From the NCBI RefSeq assembly GCF_011022235.1, contig NZ_JAAIYP010000044.1:62001-126000 (forward strand): a stretch of DNA of 64,000 nt. The letters run 5' to 3'. Positions 10,268-22,805 of the stretch are shown piece by piece; positions within the stretch are counted from its first letter, which is position 1, and the number at the start of each line of letters is the position of its first letter. The DNA is from Magnetospirillum aberrantis SpK. Its GTDB lineage: Bacteria; Pseudomonadota; Alphaproteobacteria; Rhodospirillales; Magnetospirillaceae. Below the pieces are notes generated by a model that had not been told where the DNA came from, made no database searches, and saw only the letters and a list, made by a program, of their open reading frames with translations. The position numbers and the translations under genes were made by a program.

Positions 10268-10792
10268 TCAGTCGCGGGCAGCTTTGCGCCGAGCGCTTTC
10301 CCATTCCTTGGGAGAAGAGAGGCTGTCGGCCCACAATCCCCTGCCGGCGGCCAGGGCCGCGGCCTGTTCCGCCTCATAAGGGCCGTCCTTGGCGGCGCGG
10401 GCGACGCCGGCCGCCACCAGCAAGCGGCCGACATCGCCTTCGGCGCCACGGCAGCGCCCGAACAGGATGCCGCCGGAAACGTCCAGAATGTCACAGGCCA
10501 CGCCCTTGGCGACCAGTTCGGCCATGCGTTTGCGGGCGGGGCGGGCACAGGCGAATTCGCTCTTGCCGTCGCGGGTGGCGCACAGGTCGCGCGGTCCCGG
10601 CGCGGCGACGCCCAGAACCTGGATGCGCAGGCCGCGCAATTGGATGGTGTCGGCGTCGAACGCCTCGGCCCGGCCCCACACGCAGGCGCCGCCGCCGTCA
10701 CCGTCGTCGGCACAGCGGATGGGGCCGGCCTGGGCCGAAGAGGCTGCAAGCATCAGGAGAAGGGCTTGGGCAAGAGCGCGTTTCGCATGCAT
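10268..10792 (-). CDS. exported thermonuclease-like (SNase fold) protein, probably degenerate
   Basis: 174 aa with an N-terminal signal peptide (cleavage near SSAQA-G) followed by an SNase-like pattern: FDADTIQLRGLRIQVLGV resembles the DGDT...RIRL.GIDAPE stretch of staphylococcal nuclease, and CARPARKRMAELV resembles the following helix. The catalytic Glu position reads Gly (AAPG rather than DAPE), so nuclease activity is doubtful. ATG 10792 is preferred because the signal peptide starts there. Divergent from alaS (138 bp). Confidence 0.6.
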   Translation of the reverse strand: MHAKRALAQALLLMLAASSAQAGPIRCADDGDGGGACVWGRAEAFDADTIQLRGLRIQVLGVAAPGPRDLCATRDGKSEFACARPARKRMAELVAKGVACDILDVSGGILFGRCRGAEGDVGRLLVAAGVARAAKDGPYEAEQAAALAAGRGLWADSLSSPKEWESARRKAARD

Positions 10793-10930
10793 GCCGCCAC
10801 CATAGCGTGCCGGTGGCGCGACGCCAACTGGACAGCGGGTGTGAGGGCGAGGTAAAAAGCCGGTTCGCTCCGGGAATTCCGGTCCTGGCGCACGCTTGCG
10901 CGCGTCCCACGCACGATCACGGTAAAGGCC

Positions 10931-13564
<2,634 letters not shown>

Positions 13565-13571
13565 TCCCGTA

Positions 13572-13613
13572 ATGACAACGGCCCCGGAAGGCGACTTCCG
13601 GGGCCGTTGTCAT
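13572..13613. terminator. bidirectional hairpin between alaS and the convergent metal exporter
   Basis: Perfect 19-bp inverted repeat (13572-13590 with 13595-13613) with GCGA loop, placed exactly between two convergent genes. No long T-run on either side, so termination strength is uncertain. Confidence 0.75.
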
Positions 13614-13614
13614 G

Positions 13615-14535
13615 TCACCCTGCCGCTTCCACCTCGACGGTGACGTGCGACAGGTCATGCAGGTGGGCCAGTCGTTCCTTGTAATGCCCCGGCGGTTGGG
13701 GACACGGGGTTTCCACCGCGATGGCCGCCGCGTGGTGGCCGGGGCCGACCTGCCAGACGTGCAGATCGGTGACGCGATCCCCATCCTGTTCCAGGGCGTC
13801 GCGGATTTCCTCGGGCAGGTCCTCGCCGGGGGGCAGACGGCCGACCAGCACGGCGCCGCTGTCCTTCATCAGGCCCCACGACCAGCGGCCGATCACCACC
13901 ATGCCGACGATACCCATCAGCGGGTCCAGCCACGGCCAGTTCCACACCCAGCCGGCCAACAGCGCGGCGATGGCCAATACCGAGGTCAGGGCGTCAGCCA
14001 GAACGTGCATGTAGGCGGCGCGCAAATTGTTGTCGGTGCCGTGATGATGGGCGTGGTCATGGTGATGCCCGTGCCCGTGGTGCCCGTGATCCTCGTGCTC
14101 CTCACGCAGCAGCCAGGCCGAGGCCAGGTTGACCGCCAGTCCCAGGACGGCGACCACCAGCGCTTCGCGGTAGTGGATGCTGACCGGCGAGAGCAGGCGG
14201 CCCACGCTTTCCCAGCCGATGCCGGCGGCGACCAGCGCCAGGACCACCGCGCTGGTGAAGCCGGCGAGGTCGCCCAACCGTCCGGTGCCGAAGGAATAGC
14301 GGGAATCGTGCAGGTGGCGGCGGGCCAGCAGGTAGGCCACGGCGGTGATCAGCATGGCCCCGGCATGGGTGGCCATGTGCCAGCCGTCGGCCACCAGCGC
14401 CATGGAGCCGAATACCGTGCCGGCGCCGATCTCGGCTGCCATGGTGACGGTGGTCAGCGCGATCACCGCCCAGGTGCGGCGTTCGTTGCGGTCCTGGTCG
14501 TGTCCCAGGAAGACATGGCTATGGCTGACGCTCAT
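13615..14535 (-). CDS. dmeF: cation diffusion facilitator family metal exporter (DmeF-like)
   Basis: 306-aa inner-membrane Co/Ni (possibly Zn) proton antiporter. About six membrane segments are visible. The metal site of TM2 is DGWHMATHA (Asp50, His53/His57) and that of TM5 is HVLADALTS. A His-rich cytoplasmic loop (residues about 148-166, GHHGHGHHHDHAHHH) and a C-terminal cytoplasmic domain follow. It overlaps the upstream repressor gene by 4 bp (ATGA), so the two are translationally coupled. Pairing with an RcnR-type repressor points to cobalt/nickel rather than zinc. Confidence 0.9.
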   Translation of the reverse strand: MSVSHSHVFLGHDQDRNERRTWAVIALTTVTMAAEIGAGTVFGSMALVADGWHMATHAGAMLITAVAYLLARRHLHDSRYSFGTGRLGDLAGFTSAVVLALVAAGIGWESVGRLLSPVSIHYREALVVAVLGLAVNLASAWLLREEHEDHGHHGHGHHHDHAHHHGTDNNLRAAYMHVLADALTSVLAIAALLAGWVWNWPWLDPLMGIVGMVVIGRWSWGLMKDSGAVLVGRLPPGEDLPEEIRDALEQDGDRVTDLHVWQVGPGHHAAAIAVETPCPQPPGHYKERLAHLHDLSHVTVEVEAAG

Positions 14536-14804
14536 TTGAGATAGCTCCTGAGGATCGAGGCCAGTTCCTCGGCACCTTGGCGGCGGGCGTCGTCGGTGGG
14601 GGCCTTGACGATGTGGTGGTCCACATGTCCTTCGATCAGTTCCCCCATCAGGCCGTTCATGGCGCCCCGCACCGAAGCGATCAACTGCAATACCTCAAGA
14701 CAATCGTTGCCGCCGTCCAGGCTGCGTTCGATCGCCTCCACCTGTCCGCGAATGCGACGTATTCGCGCCAAAAGCTTGGGTTTGTCCTTGAACACATGGC
14801 TCAT
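14532..14804 (-). CDS. dmeR: RcnR/CsoR-family metal-responsive repressor (DmeR-like)
   Basis: 90-aa all-helical repressor. The RcnR-type Ni/Co ligand set is complete: His3, Cys35, His60 and His64. The second Cys of copper-sensing CsoR is absent at the corresponding His position, so Co/Ni sensing is the best guess. It precedes and overlaps dmeF and is expected to repress the pair until metal binds. A G-tract operator-like site lies immediately upstream (14818-14841). Confidence 0.9.
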   Translation of the reverse strand: MSHVFKDKPKLLARIRRIRGQVEAIERSLDGGNDCLEVLQLIASVRGAMNGLMGELIEGHVDHHIVKAPTDDARRQGAEELASILRSYLK

Positions 14805-14817
14805 GATCGCTCCGCGA

Positions 14818-14841
14818 ATATAGGGTGGGGGGGTATCCTAT
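14818..14841 (-). promoter_or_regulatory. candidate DmeR operator (G-tract with ATAGG/CCTAT arms)
   Basis: ATAGG (14820-14824) and CCTAT (14837-14841) flank a GGTGGGGGGG tract, resembling known RcnR/CsoR sites in which a G/C-tract is flanked by AT-rich inverted arms. On the minus strand it overlaps a TAGGAT -10-like element 18 bp from GTGACA. Confidence 0.6.
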
Positions 14842-14865
14842 GACTCAAGGCTGGCTTTTGTCACG

Positions 14866-14895
14866 AAAAAAGGCCCGGCGAATGGCCGGGCCTTT
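14866..14895 (-). terminator. Rho-independent terminator of the chemoreceptor gene
   Basis: 11-bp perfect stem AAAGGCCCGGC/GCCGGGCCTTT with a T6 run on the minus strand, downstream of the chemoreceptor at 15055. Confidence 0.75.
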
Positions 14896-15010
14896 CAGGC
14901 TGTTGAAAAAGCCTCTCGTCTATCGTCATTCCCGCGAACGCGAATCCATGGTGCAACAACACCATATTTTGACGGATAATCAGATTGTGCGGGACTTTGT
15001 CAGCAATCTG
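14896..15010. mobile_element. 115-bp MITE-like or solo IS-end remnant
   Basis: The ends 14896-14914 and 14992-15010 are imperfect 19-bp terminal inverted repeats (13 of 19 matching by eye) of the CAGGCTGTTGAAAAAGCC type common to IS ends. The interior contains CGTCATTCCCGCGAACGCG, similar to a short intergenic repeat widespread in proteobacteria. No coding capacity. Confidence 0.45.
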
Positions 15011-15054
15011 GGGGGCTCAAGGCTTCCCTCATCGTCATGGGGACCGGACGCCCG

Positions 15055-16737
15055 TCAGCTCGCCCGGACCTGTTTCAGGAATTCCGTCACCTCGCTGCGC
15101 AAGGCGTCGGATTGGTGGTGCAGCGCTTCGGCGGAGCCAAGCAGGTCGGATGCCGATTGTTCTGTCTGGCGCGCGGCGTCGGTGACGTCGACGATGTTGC
15201 GCGACACTTCGGCGGTGCCAACCGAAGCCTGTTGTACCGAGCGGGCAATTTCCCCGGTGGCCGCGCCTTGCTGGGTGACGGACGAGGCGACGGTGGTGGT
15301 GATCTCGGAGATGACGTCGATGGTCTGGGTGATGCCGCCGATGGCGGCGACCGCCTTGCCGGTGGCCGCCTGGATCGCCGCCACCTGCGACTGGATGTCC
15401 TCGGTGGCCTTGGCCGTCTGGTTGGCCAGCGACTTGACCTCTTGTGCCACCACGGCGAAACCCTTGCCGGCCTCGCCGGCACGCGCCGCTTCGATGGTGG
15501 CGTTCAAGGCCAACAGGTTGGTCTGCGACGCGATGTCGTTGATCAGCCCGACCACTTCGCCGATATGGGTCGCGGCCTCGGCCAGACCGCGCACCATGAC
15601 GTTGGTGTCCTTGGCCTCGCCCACTGCCTGGGCGGCCACCTGCGACGCCTCGGCGACGCGGCGGCTGATTTCACCGATGCTGGCGCTCAGTTCCTCGGTG
15701 GCGGAGGCCACTGCGCCGACGTTGCCGCTGGCCTGATCCGAGGCGGAAGCCACCGACGAGGCCTTGTTCAGCGTCAGGTCGGCGGTCGAGGACAGCCCCT
15801 GGGCGTTGCCGCGCAATTGCTGGGCGGCGGCGGTGACCTCGCTCACCACCTTTTCGATGTTGTCGGCGAAGGCGCGGGTGGCGGTGTCGATGGCGGCGCG
15901 GCGGGCGGCCTGTTCCTGTTGGGAGGCTTTTTGCTGATGGTCCAGTTCCTCGGCACGGGCCAGCGAATTCTTGAAACTGTCCAACGCCTTGGACATGGCC
16001 CCCAGTTCGTCGCCGCGGTGGGTGTCGGTGATGGTCACGGTGTAGTCGCCGGCGGTCAGTCTGTCCATGCTGGCCGACATCCGGCCGATGGCCGACATCT
16101 GGGCGCGGGTGACGAAGAACAGGGCCACACAGAGCAAGGCGCCGATGGCGGTCGCCACACCGATCACCGGCAGGCGGATGTCTTCGAGCATCTGGAAGAA
16201 GGTGGATTTCGGCATGCCCGCCACCATGGCGCCGATGATCTTGCCGCTGTCGTCGCGCAACGGCTCGTAGCGCAGCAGGTAATCTGTTCCGATGACGTTG
16301 GCTTCGCCGTCATAGGGCTTGCCGTCACGATAGACCTGATCCTTGACCGGTCCATCCTTGAACTTGGTGCCGACACCGCGCTTGCCTTCCTTGTCCACCA
16401 CGTTGGTGGAAACGCGGACATCGTCGCGGAAGATGGTGGCGCCGATGCCCATGGCGGCCCGCAGCTTGTCCACCACTTCGTGGTTGTCGTCCACAACGTA
16501 GGATCCCCAGGCCAGCTTGCCGTCCACGATGTGCGGCTCGCCGCCGCCCTTGGCCCGGAGCAACTCCTGGAAGATGCGCATGTTGCTCTTTTGTTGGGCT
16601 ACCGCCTGCTCGGCCAAGTTTGACTGGACGATGGACAACACCAGCGACACCACGGCCACGGTGCTGAAAATCGTACCGAGAACCGAGATCGCCACGATGC
16701 GGTGGGTGATCGAAAGGCGGGAGAGGAAAGTCGTCAT
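15055..16737 (-). CDS. methyl-accepting chemotaxis protein with periplasmic Cache-type sensor
   Basis: 560-aa transmembrane chemoreceptor. TM1 lies at about 17-40, then a periplasmic domain (about 41-195) resembling single-Cache sensors ([35 protein letters not shown]), TM2, a HAMP domain, and a cytoplasmic hairpin with the conserved tip [20 protein letters not shown]. The C-terminus ends LKQVRAS with no CheR-tethering pentapeptide. ATG 16737 is chosen because the TM1 start fits; the longer frame adds 70 unlikely residues. Ligand unknown. Confidence 0.93.
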   Translation of the reverse strand: MTTFLSRLSITHRIVAISVLGTIFSTVAVVSLVLSIVQSNLAEQAVAQQKSNMRIFQELLRAKGGGEPHIVDGKLAWGSYVVDDNHEVVDKLRAAMGIGATIFRDDVRVSTNVVDKEGKRGVGTKFKDGPVKDQVYRDGKPYDGEANVIGTDYLLRYEPLRDDSGKIIGAMVAGMPKSTFFQMLEDIRLPVIGVATAIGALLCVALFFVTRAQMSAIGRMSASMDRLTAGDYTVTITDTHRGDELGAMSKALDSFKNSLARAEELDHQQKASQQEQAARRAAIDTATRAFADNIEKVVSEVTAAAQQLRGNAQGLSSTADLTLNKASSVASASDQASGNVGAVASATEELSASIGEISRRVAEASQVAAQAVGEAKDTNVMVRGLAEAATHIGEVVGLINDIASQTNLLALNATIEAARAGEAGKGFAVVAQEVKSLANQTAKATEDIQSQVAAIQAATGKAVAAIGGITQTIDVISEITTTVASSVTQQGAATGEIARSVQQASVGTAEVSRNIVDVTDAARQTEQSASDLLGSAEALHHQSDALRSEVTEFLKQVRAS

Positions 16738-16856
16738 GGCGGCCCCTGGTAACACAACCGTTAAACTTTTCAGGGGCTTAGGGTAGCGTATCGTTGGTGG
16801 TGTTTCTATCCCTTCAAAAGGCGCAAAAGGGGAATGATATAAAAATAATACCCCTG

Positions 16857-18764
16857 TTATATTTCGACCTGACTGCCCAGCTCGACCACGCGGTTGGAGG
16901 GCAGGTGGAAGAAATCCATGGCAGAGGTGGCCGAGCGGGCCATCCAAGCGAACAGATGTTCCCGCCAGATGGCCATGCCTGGGGCGTTCGACGGGATGAT
17001 GGTTTCGCGCGACAGGAAATAGGAAATGCTCATGGGTTCGTAGAAGAAACCCAATTGCGCCGTGCTGGCGTGGGCCAGGGTGCGTGGAACGTTGGTGTCC
17101 TCCATGAAGCCGAAGCGCAGGATCAGACGTTGAAAGCCTGGGGCCAGTTCATGGCATTCGATCCGGCGCGCGGCCGACACCACCGGTATTTCTTCCATGG
17201 ACACGGTCAGGATCACCACCCGTTCGTGGATGACCTTGTTGTGTTTGAGGTTGTGCAAAAGCGCCAGCGGGACACCGGCGGCGGTGCCGGTCAGGAAGAT
17301 GGCGGTGCCGGGAACGCGCGTCACCTTGTCGGAAAGCGACGCCATGAATACGTCCTCGGGCATGGCGTCGGACTTGAGACGGCCCATCAGCAAGGCGCGG
17401 CCGCGTTTCCAGGTGGTCAACAACACGAAGATGGTCACGCCCACCGCCAGCGGGAACCAGCCGCCGTGGGGAATCTTGGTGGCATTGGCCAGGAAGAAGG
17501 CGAGGTCCAAGGTTATGAACACGCCCAGCAGCAACCAGACCCGCGTGCGGTTCCACTTCCACACGGTGACCATCAGGATGCCGAGCATGGCGGTGGTGAT
17601 GGCCATGGTTCCGGTGACGGCGATGCCGTAGGCCGAGGCCAGGTTGGACGACGAGCGAAAGCCGATGACCAGGGCCATGACGAACAGCATCAGCACCCAG
17701 TTGAGAATCGGGATGTAGATCTGGCCGATCTCTTTTTCCGAGGTGTGGATGATGGTCATGCGTGGCAGATAGCCAAGCTGGATCGCCTGACGGGTGACCG
17801 AGAACGCCCCGGATATCACCGCCTGCGAGGCGATCACCGTGGCGCAGGTTGCCAGGATCAGCAACGGTATGCCGGCCCAGGCCGGCGCCATGTTGAAGAA
17901 TGGATTTTCGATGGCCTCGGGGCGGGTCAGCAGCAGCGCGCCTTGGCCGAAATAGTTCAAGAGCAGCGCCGGAAGCACCAGCAGATACCACGCCAGCCGG
18001 ATGGGCAGGCGGCCGAAATGCCCCATGTCGGCGTAAAGCGCTTCGGCGCCGGTGACCACCAGCACCACCGAGCCCAGCGCCAGGAAGGCCAGCTTGCCGT
18101 CATAGGCGATGAAAAGGATCGCGTAATGTGGTGAAAGCGCCTTCAGAATGCTGGGGTCCAGGCCGATGTTGCGGATGCCCATGATGGCCAGGACCAGGAA
18201 CCAGACGGTGGTGACCGGCCCGAACAGTTTGCCGACCGCGGCCGTCCCGTGGCTTTGGATGGCGAACAAGATCACCAGGATGACGATGGTCGCCGGCACC
18301 ACCCAATGCTCCATCTCGGGCGCCACCACCTGAAGTCCCTCCACGGCGGAAAGGATCGAGATCGCCGGGGTGATCATGGCGTCGCCATAGAAAAGCGCGG
18401 CGGCGAAGATACCGAAGGTTCCGACCAGGACCAGCATGCCCGGCCGGCTGTTGATGGCGCGGGTGATCAGGGCCTGCAACGCCAGAGAGCCGCCTTCGCC
18501 GCGGTTGTCGGCGCGCATCACCAAGATCACGTACTTGATGGAAACCACCAGCATGATCGCCCAGAACACCAGGGACAGGACCCCCAGTACATGCAGGCGG
18601 TCGAGCGCCAGCGGATGCGGGCCGGCGAAGGTTTCCTTCATGGCGTAAAGCGGGCTGGTGCCGATGTCGCCGAACACCACGCCGATGGCGCCGAACATCA
18701 GCGCGAAAACGTTGCGGGAATGGCCGTGGCCGTCCTGGTCCGTGGGAACGGAAGCGTTTGGCAT
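16857..18764 (-). CDS. kup: Kup-type potassium uptake protein
   Basis: 635-aa proton/K+ symporter of the inner membrane. The start of the transport domain is diagnostic ([22 protein letters not shown]), followed by about 12 membrane helices and a C-terminal cytoplasmic domain. ATG 18764 follows GGGGGAA; an upstream in-frame ATG would add 23 non-conserved residues. It probably is transcribed alone. Confidence 0.96.
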   Translation of the reverse strand: MPNASVPTDQDGHGHSRNVFALMFGAIGVVFGDIGTSPLYAMKETFAGPHPLALDRLHVLGVLSLVFWAIMLVVSIKYVILVMRADNRGEGGSLALQALITRAINSRPGMLVLVGTFGIFAAALFYGDAMITPAISILSAVEGLQVVAPEMEHWVVPATIVILVILFAIQSHGTAAVGKLFGPVTTVWFLVLAIMGIRNIGLDPSILKALSPHYAILFIAYDGKLAFLALGSVVLVVTGAEALYADMGHFGRLPIRLAWYLLVLPALLLNYFGQGALLLTRPEAIENPFFNMAPAWAGIPLLILATCATVIASQAVISGAFSVTRQAIQLGYLPRMTIIHTSEKEIGQIYIPILNWVLMLFVMALVIGFRSSSNLASAYGIAVTGTMAITTAMLGILMVTVWKWNRTRVWLLLGVFITLDLAFFLANATKIPHGGWFPLAVGVTIFVLLTTWKRGRALLMGRLKSDAMPEDVFMASLSDKVTRVPGTAIFLTGTAAGVPLALLHNLKHNKVIHERVVILTVSMEEIPVVSAARRIECHELAPGFQRLILRFGFMEDTNVPRTLAHASTAQLGFFYEPMSISYFLSRETIIPSNAPGMAIWREHLFAWMARSATSAMDFFHLPSNRVVELGSQVEI

Positions 18765-18846
18765 GCGTATTCCCCCGTATGCGTCGCGCGATATAGGCGG
18801 CAGCCCCCAGGGAGAGTCAAGGATTCTTCCCAAGACCTTCCGGTTC

Positions 18847-19575
18847 TCAGGTCAGGCTCAACAGCGCTTCGACGAACTCTGGCACCACTTCCGACGCCGG
18901 TCCATAGATGGCTTCGGCGAACAGGGAAGCCCCTTCGCTGGGGGCCAGGTTCAGTTCCATCGTGTGGGCGACGCCGCGTTGGCGGACGGCGTGGACGAAG
19001 CCGGCCGCCGGGTAGACGTGGCCCGACGTGCCGATGGACACGAACAGACCGCACTCGTCCAATGCGCTGTAGATGCGCTCCATCTCCAACGGCATTTCGC
19101 CGAACCACACCACATGCGGCCGCAGGGCCGGAGACAGGCAGCGGGGGCAAGGGGTATCGGCGGCGACGTCGCCCGGCCAGTCCATGACGGTGCCGCAGCC
19201 GTCACAGCGCACCTTGCGCAACTCGCCGTGCATGTGAACGAGGTCGCGCGATCCGGCGCGCTCGTGCAGATCGTCGATGTTCTGGGTGACCAGCAACACG
19301 CCGCCGGGCCAGCATTGTTCCAGCCGCGCCAGCGCCAGATGGGCGGCATTGGGCAGGATTTCCGGTTCGCTCAGCTGACGGCGGCGGGCGTTGTAGAATT
19401 CCTGGACCAGATCGGGATCGCGGCGGAAACCTTCGGGTGTCGCCACGTCCTCAAGCCGCACCTTGGACCAGATGCCACCGGCACACCGAAAGGTGTCCAA
19501 CCCGGATTCCTTGGAGATGCCGGCACCCGTCAACACGACGATGGGCGTCTCGGGCGAAAGAATGGGGCGGGTCAT
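18847..19575 (-). CDS. cobB: NAD-dependent protein deacylase, class III sirtuin (CobB-like)
   Basis: 242 aa. The Rossmann motif is [14 protein letters not shown], then [13 protein letters not shown], catalytic His116 in HMHGEL, and zinc ligands Cys124, Cys127, Cys143, Cys146. The Tyr61-x-x-Arg64 pair marks the class III (SIRT5/CobB) acyl pocket that accepts succinyl and malonyl lysines as well as acetyl. Unrelated in role to the SIR2-domain gene in the island at 49617. Confidence 0.94.
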   Translation of the reverse strand: MTRPILSPETPIVVLTGAGISKESGLDTFRCAGGIWSKVRLEDVATPEGFRRDPDLVQEFYNARRRQLSEPEILPNAAHLALARLEQCWPGGVLLVTQNIDDLHERAGSRDLVHMHGELRKVRCDGCGTVMDWPGDVAADTPCPRCLSPALRPHVVWFGEMPLEMERIYSALDECGLFVSIGTSGHVYPAAGFVHAVRQRGVAHTMELNLAPSEGASLFAEAIYGPASEVVPEFVEALLSLT

Positions 19576-19632
19576 GGGCGATCCCTGCTGCGGCTATTGT
19601 GCGGGTGCAGCATAACAAAGCCGCCCCGCTCA

Positions 19633-21351
19633 TCAAGCCGTTCGCACGCCGTCCAGGAATTCGCCAATGACATTCCGCAAGGACCGCGCCTGTTGCGCCA
19701 GGTCTCCCGACGATCCCAGCACCTGGGCGGCGGCGGCGCCGGTGGTGTCGGCGGCCTCGCGCATGCCGGCCATGTTGCCGTGCACTTCGGCGCTGCCGGC
19801 CGAGGCTTCGTCGACGCTGCGGGCGATTTCAGCGGTGGCGCTGGCCTGTTCGCCCATGCCGGCGGCGATCTCGCCGGAAATGGCGCCAAGGTTGTGGATG
19901 ACCCGCACGATTTCCTGGATGGTATCGACCACGGTTCTGGTCTGATCCTGGACGCGGGCGATCTGGGCGCCGATCTCCTCGGTGGCCTTGGCGGTTTGGT
20001 TGGCCAGGTTCTTGACCTCGCCGGCGACCACGGCGAAACCCTTGCCGGCCTCGCCGGCACGGGCGGCCTCGATGGTGGCGTTCAGGGCCAGAAGGTTGGT
20101 CTGGTTGGCGATGGTGGCGATCAGACGCACCACCTCGTCGATATGGCCGACGGTCTCGGCCAGTTGTTCGACCTCGCGGGCGGCGTTGTTGGCGTCAGCG
20201 ACCGCGCTTTCCGAAATGGATGAGGATTGGGCCACCTGACGGCTGATTTCGGCGATCGAGGCGGTCAGTTCCTCGGCGGCGGCGGCCACCATCTGGACGT
20301 TGCTTGACGCCTGGTCCGAGGCGGCGGTGGCGGCGACCGCCTGGGCGGCGGTCTGACCGGCGGCGGCCGACATGGTACCGGCGGTGGCTTCCAACTGCTG
20401 CGCGGCGGCGGCGACATGACCGACCAGGGCGGAGGCATCGGCGTCGAAACGTGCGGTCATGCGGGCGATCGCTTCGGCCCGGCGCTGACGTGCCGCCAGT
20501 TCCGCGCGCTCGCGTTCCTCAAGCGCGCGTTGGGCCACCAGCGTCTGGCGGAACACCTCCAACGCCGTGGCCATGGCGCCGATTTCGTCGCGGCGGTCTG
20601 CTCCGGGGACCGTCACGGCGGCGTCGCCGTCGGCCAGCGCGCGCATGGCCCCGGTCACCGCCGCCAAGGGCGGCACGATGGAACGCTGGGTGCGCCAGGC
20701 GACCAGCGCCCCCAACACGAACCCGCCGGCCAAGGTGGTCCAGGCACCGATCAGCAAAAGGTTCAGGCGGCTTTCCACCTCGGCGGCGTCGATGGTCAAA
20801 AGTTCTTTCTGGCTGTCCACCATGCCGCCGTGGCGGCGCCCGTCGGCGCCGCGCTCGCCCGCCAGGATGGTGATGGCGCGGGTCACTCGCGGCACCAGAT
20901 CCTCGACCAGGATGCGGGTGCCCTGGGGGCCGGGACCGGCGGCTTCCGCCTGATCCTGGAAACCGCTGATTTGCGGGAACAGGGTCTTCAATTCCTGCCA
21001 GCGCTCGCGGTTGGCGGGATCGGTGAAGCGGGCGGCCAACGGTTCCATGTCTTGGGCCAAGGTGCCCAGATTGCGCCATGCCTCGGCCCGGTCGGCCCGG
21101 AAGCGGTCGGCACCGGTCAGCAAGAAGCCGCGCAATGCCGCCAGCGACGCCTGAAGCTGGGTTTCCATGCGGGCGCTGGTTTCGGATACCGGCAGCCGCA
21201 AGCCGACGATGCGGTCGTTGACCTCTTGCAGCCGTTGCGCCGACAGGGCGGCCAGCGTCGCGGCCACCCACAACAGCGCACACAAGGCGGCGAAGCCCAA
21301 GGCCAACCGCCGGCCGATGGGCTGTGCCGCCCACCATCCGCTTACGTTCAT
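19633..21351 (-). CDS. methyl-accepting chemotaxis protein with four-helix-bundle-type sensor
   Basis: 572 aa. TM1 lies at about 13-35, then a periplasmic, wholly helical region (about 36-195) typical of 4HB sensors, TM2, HAMP, and a signalling domain with tip [25 protein letters not shown] 21351 has GGGAGGGGG just upstream. It is divergent from the phosphatase gene at 21478. The signalling tip is nearly identical to the chemoreceptor at 15055 while the sensors are unrelated. Confidence 0.92.
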   Translation of the reverse strand: MNVSGWWAAQPIGRRLALGFAALCALLWVAATLAALSAQRLQEVNDRIVGLRLPVSETSARMETQLQASLAALRGFLLTGADRFRADRAEAWRNLGTLAQDMEPLAARFTDPANRERWQELKTLFPQISGFQDQAEAAGPGPQGTRILVEDLVPRVTRAITILAGERGADGRRHGGMVDSQKELLTIDAAEVESRLNLLLIGAWTTLAGGFVLGALVAWRTQRSIVPPLAAVTGAMRALADGDAAVTVPGADRRDEIGAMATALEVFRQTLVAQRALEERERAELAARQRRAEAIARMTARFDADASALVGHVAAAAQQLEATAGTMSAAAGQTAAQAVAATAASDQASSNVQMVAAAAEELTASIAEISRQVAQSSSISESAVADANNAAREVEQLAETVGHIDEVVRLIATIANQTNLLALNATIEAARAGEAGKGFAVVAGEVKNLANQTAKATEEIGAQIARVQDQTRTVVDTIQEIVRVIHNLGAISGEIAAGMGEQASATAEIARSVDEASAGSAEVHGNMAGMREAADTTGAAAAQVLGSSGDLAQQARSLRNVIGEFLDGVRTA

Positions 21352-21477
21352 GAACCCCCTCCCCAGGGTGTGTTCCAATCTAGTAACCGCTAGAAAATGG
21401 TTGGGGTGGCGGACTTGTCCGTGACCTCGGTCAATTGGTGTCGCAAAGGCTCTTGCGGGGGCCGGGGAAAAGCAGGT

Positions 21478-21963
21478 ATGCCCAAGGCCATGATCAATGT
21501 CTTGTTCGTCTGTACCGGCAACATCTGCCGTTCGCCCACCGCCGAGGGCGTGTTCCGCGCCCTGGTCGCGCAACACGGGCTGGATGGGCATATCGCCGTG
21601 GATTCGGCCGGCACCCATGCCTATCACGTGGGCGAGGCGCCGGATCGCCGGTCCACGGCGGCCGCGCGCAAGCGGGGCGTCGAGCTTGCGGACCTGCGGG
21701 CGCGCAAGGTCCAGGCCGAGGATTTCGAGCGTTTCGACCTGGTGCTGGCCATGGATCGCGGCCATGCCGAGATCCTGCGCCGGATGTGCCCGGCGGAACG
21801 GGCGGAACGGGTGCGGCTGTTTCTCGACTTCGCCCCGGATTCGGGTGCCAAGGACGTTCCCGATCCCTATTACGGCGACGGTGACGGTTTCGAACGGGTG
21901 CTGGACATGATCGAGGCCGGATCGGCCGGTTTGCTGGCGCATATCCGGGCCGCCCTGCTGTGA
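21478..21963 (+). CDS. low-molecular-weight phosphatase (LMW-PTP family)
   Basis: 161 aa. The CX5R(S/T) loop is [11 protein letters not shown] (Cys12, Arg18) and the general-acid DPYY motif is present ([10 protein letters not shown]). Family members dephosphorylate phosphotyrosine or, in a characterised bacterial/plant subgroup, ribulosamine 5-phosphates. The downstream ketosamine-kinase gene starts inside this gene's stop codon (TGATG), which favours the deglycation role. ATG 21478 is used; ATG 21490 is an alternative. Confidence 0.9.
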   Translation: MPKAMINVLFVCTGNICRSPTAEGVFRALVAQHGLDGHIAVDSAGTHAYHVGEAPDRRSTAAARKRGVELADLRARKVQAEDFERFDLVLAMDRGHAEILRRMCPAERAERVRLFLDFAPDSGAKDVPDPYYGDGDGFERVLDMIEAGSAGLLAHIRAALL

Positions 21964-22805
21964 TGGAGGTTCCGGCTTCACGAATCGCCCGCGCGTTGGG
22001 CCGCGCGGTGACCGGCTCCACCGCCCTGGCCGGCGGTTCGGTGGCCCGCGTCCATCTGGTGACCCTGGAACGTGGCGGCCGGGTGGTGGCCAAGCTGGGA
22101 CCGGGACTTGAGCCCGAGGGCTGGATGCTCGGCTATCTCGCCAGCCGGACCACGCTTCCGGTTCCCCATGTGGTGTTGGCCGAGGACGATCTGCTGTTGC
22201 TGGAATACGTTCCGGCCGGCGGTGGCATCTCGGCCTCGGTCGAAGCCCATGCCGCCGATTTGTTGGCGCGACTGCACGAGGTGACGTGGCATTCGTTCGG
22301 TGCCGAGCGCGACACGGTCATCGGCGGTCTGTTGCAACCCAACCCGCCGGCCCGGTCATGGGTCGAGTTCTTCCGGGATTGGAGAGTGTTGTTCATGGCG
22401 CGCGAGGCGCTGGCCGCCGGGCGGCTGTCGCCGGACCTGATGGCACGGATCGAGACCTTGGCCGGGCGTCTGGACCGCTGGCTCGACGAACCCGACCAGC
22501 CGCGTCTGATCCACGGCGATTGCTGGGGCGGTAACGTGCTGGCCCGCGACGGCCGGGTCGCCGCTTTCATCGATCCGGCGATCTATTACGCCGATCCAGA
22601 GGTGGAACTGGCCTTCGCCACCTTGTTCGGTACCTTCGGCGAGGCGTTCTTCGCCCGTTACGGGGAACATCGCCCGTTGCGTCCCGGTTTCTGGGAAGCA
22701 CGGCGCGAGCTTTACCTGCTTTACCCGCTGCTGGTGCATGTCCGCCTGTTCGGCGGCTCTTACGCCGCCGAGGTCGAGCGGATCGTCGACCGCTTCCTGG
22801 GTTAG
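21963..22805 (+). CDS. fructosamine/ketosamine-3-kinase family protein
   Basis: 280-aa APH-like kinase. Catalytic loop HGDCWGGN (184-191) and metal-binding [17 protein letters not shown] are intact. Bacterial members phosphorylate ribulosamines or erythrulosamines on glycated proteins so that the sugar is released spontaneously. The start overlaps the stop of the LMW-PTP gene by one base. The 3' end overlaps the convergent rsmB gene by 4 bp. Confidence 0.9.
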   Translation: MEVPASRIARALGRAVTGSTALAGGSVARVHLVTLERGGRVVAKLGPGLEPEGWMLGYLASRTTLPVPHVVLAEDDLLLLEYVPAGGGISASVEAHAADLLARLHEVTWHSFGAERDTVIGGLLQPNPPARSWVEFFRDWRVLFMAREALAAGRLSPDLMARIETLAGRLDRWLDEPDQPRLIHGDCWGGNVLARDGRVAAFIDPAIYYADPEVELAFATLFGTFGEAFFARYGEHRPLRPGFWEARRELYLLYPLLVHVRLFGGSYAAEVERIVDRFLG

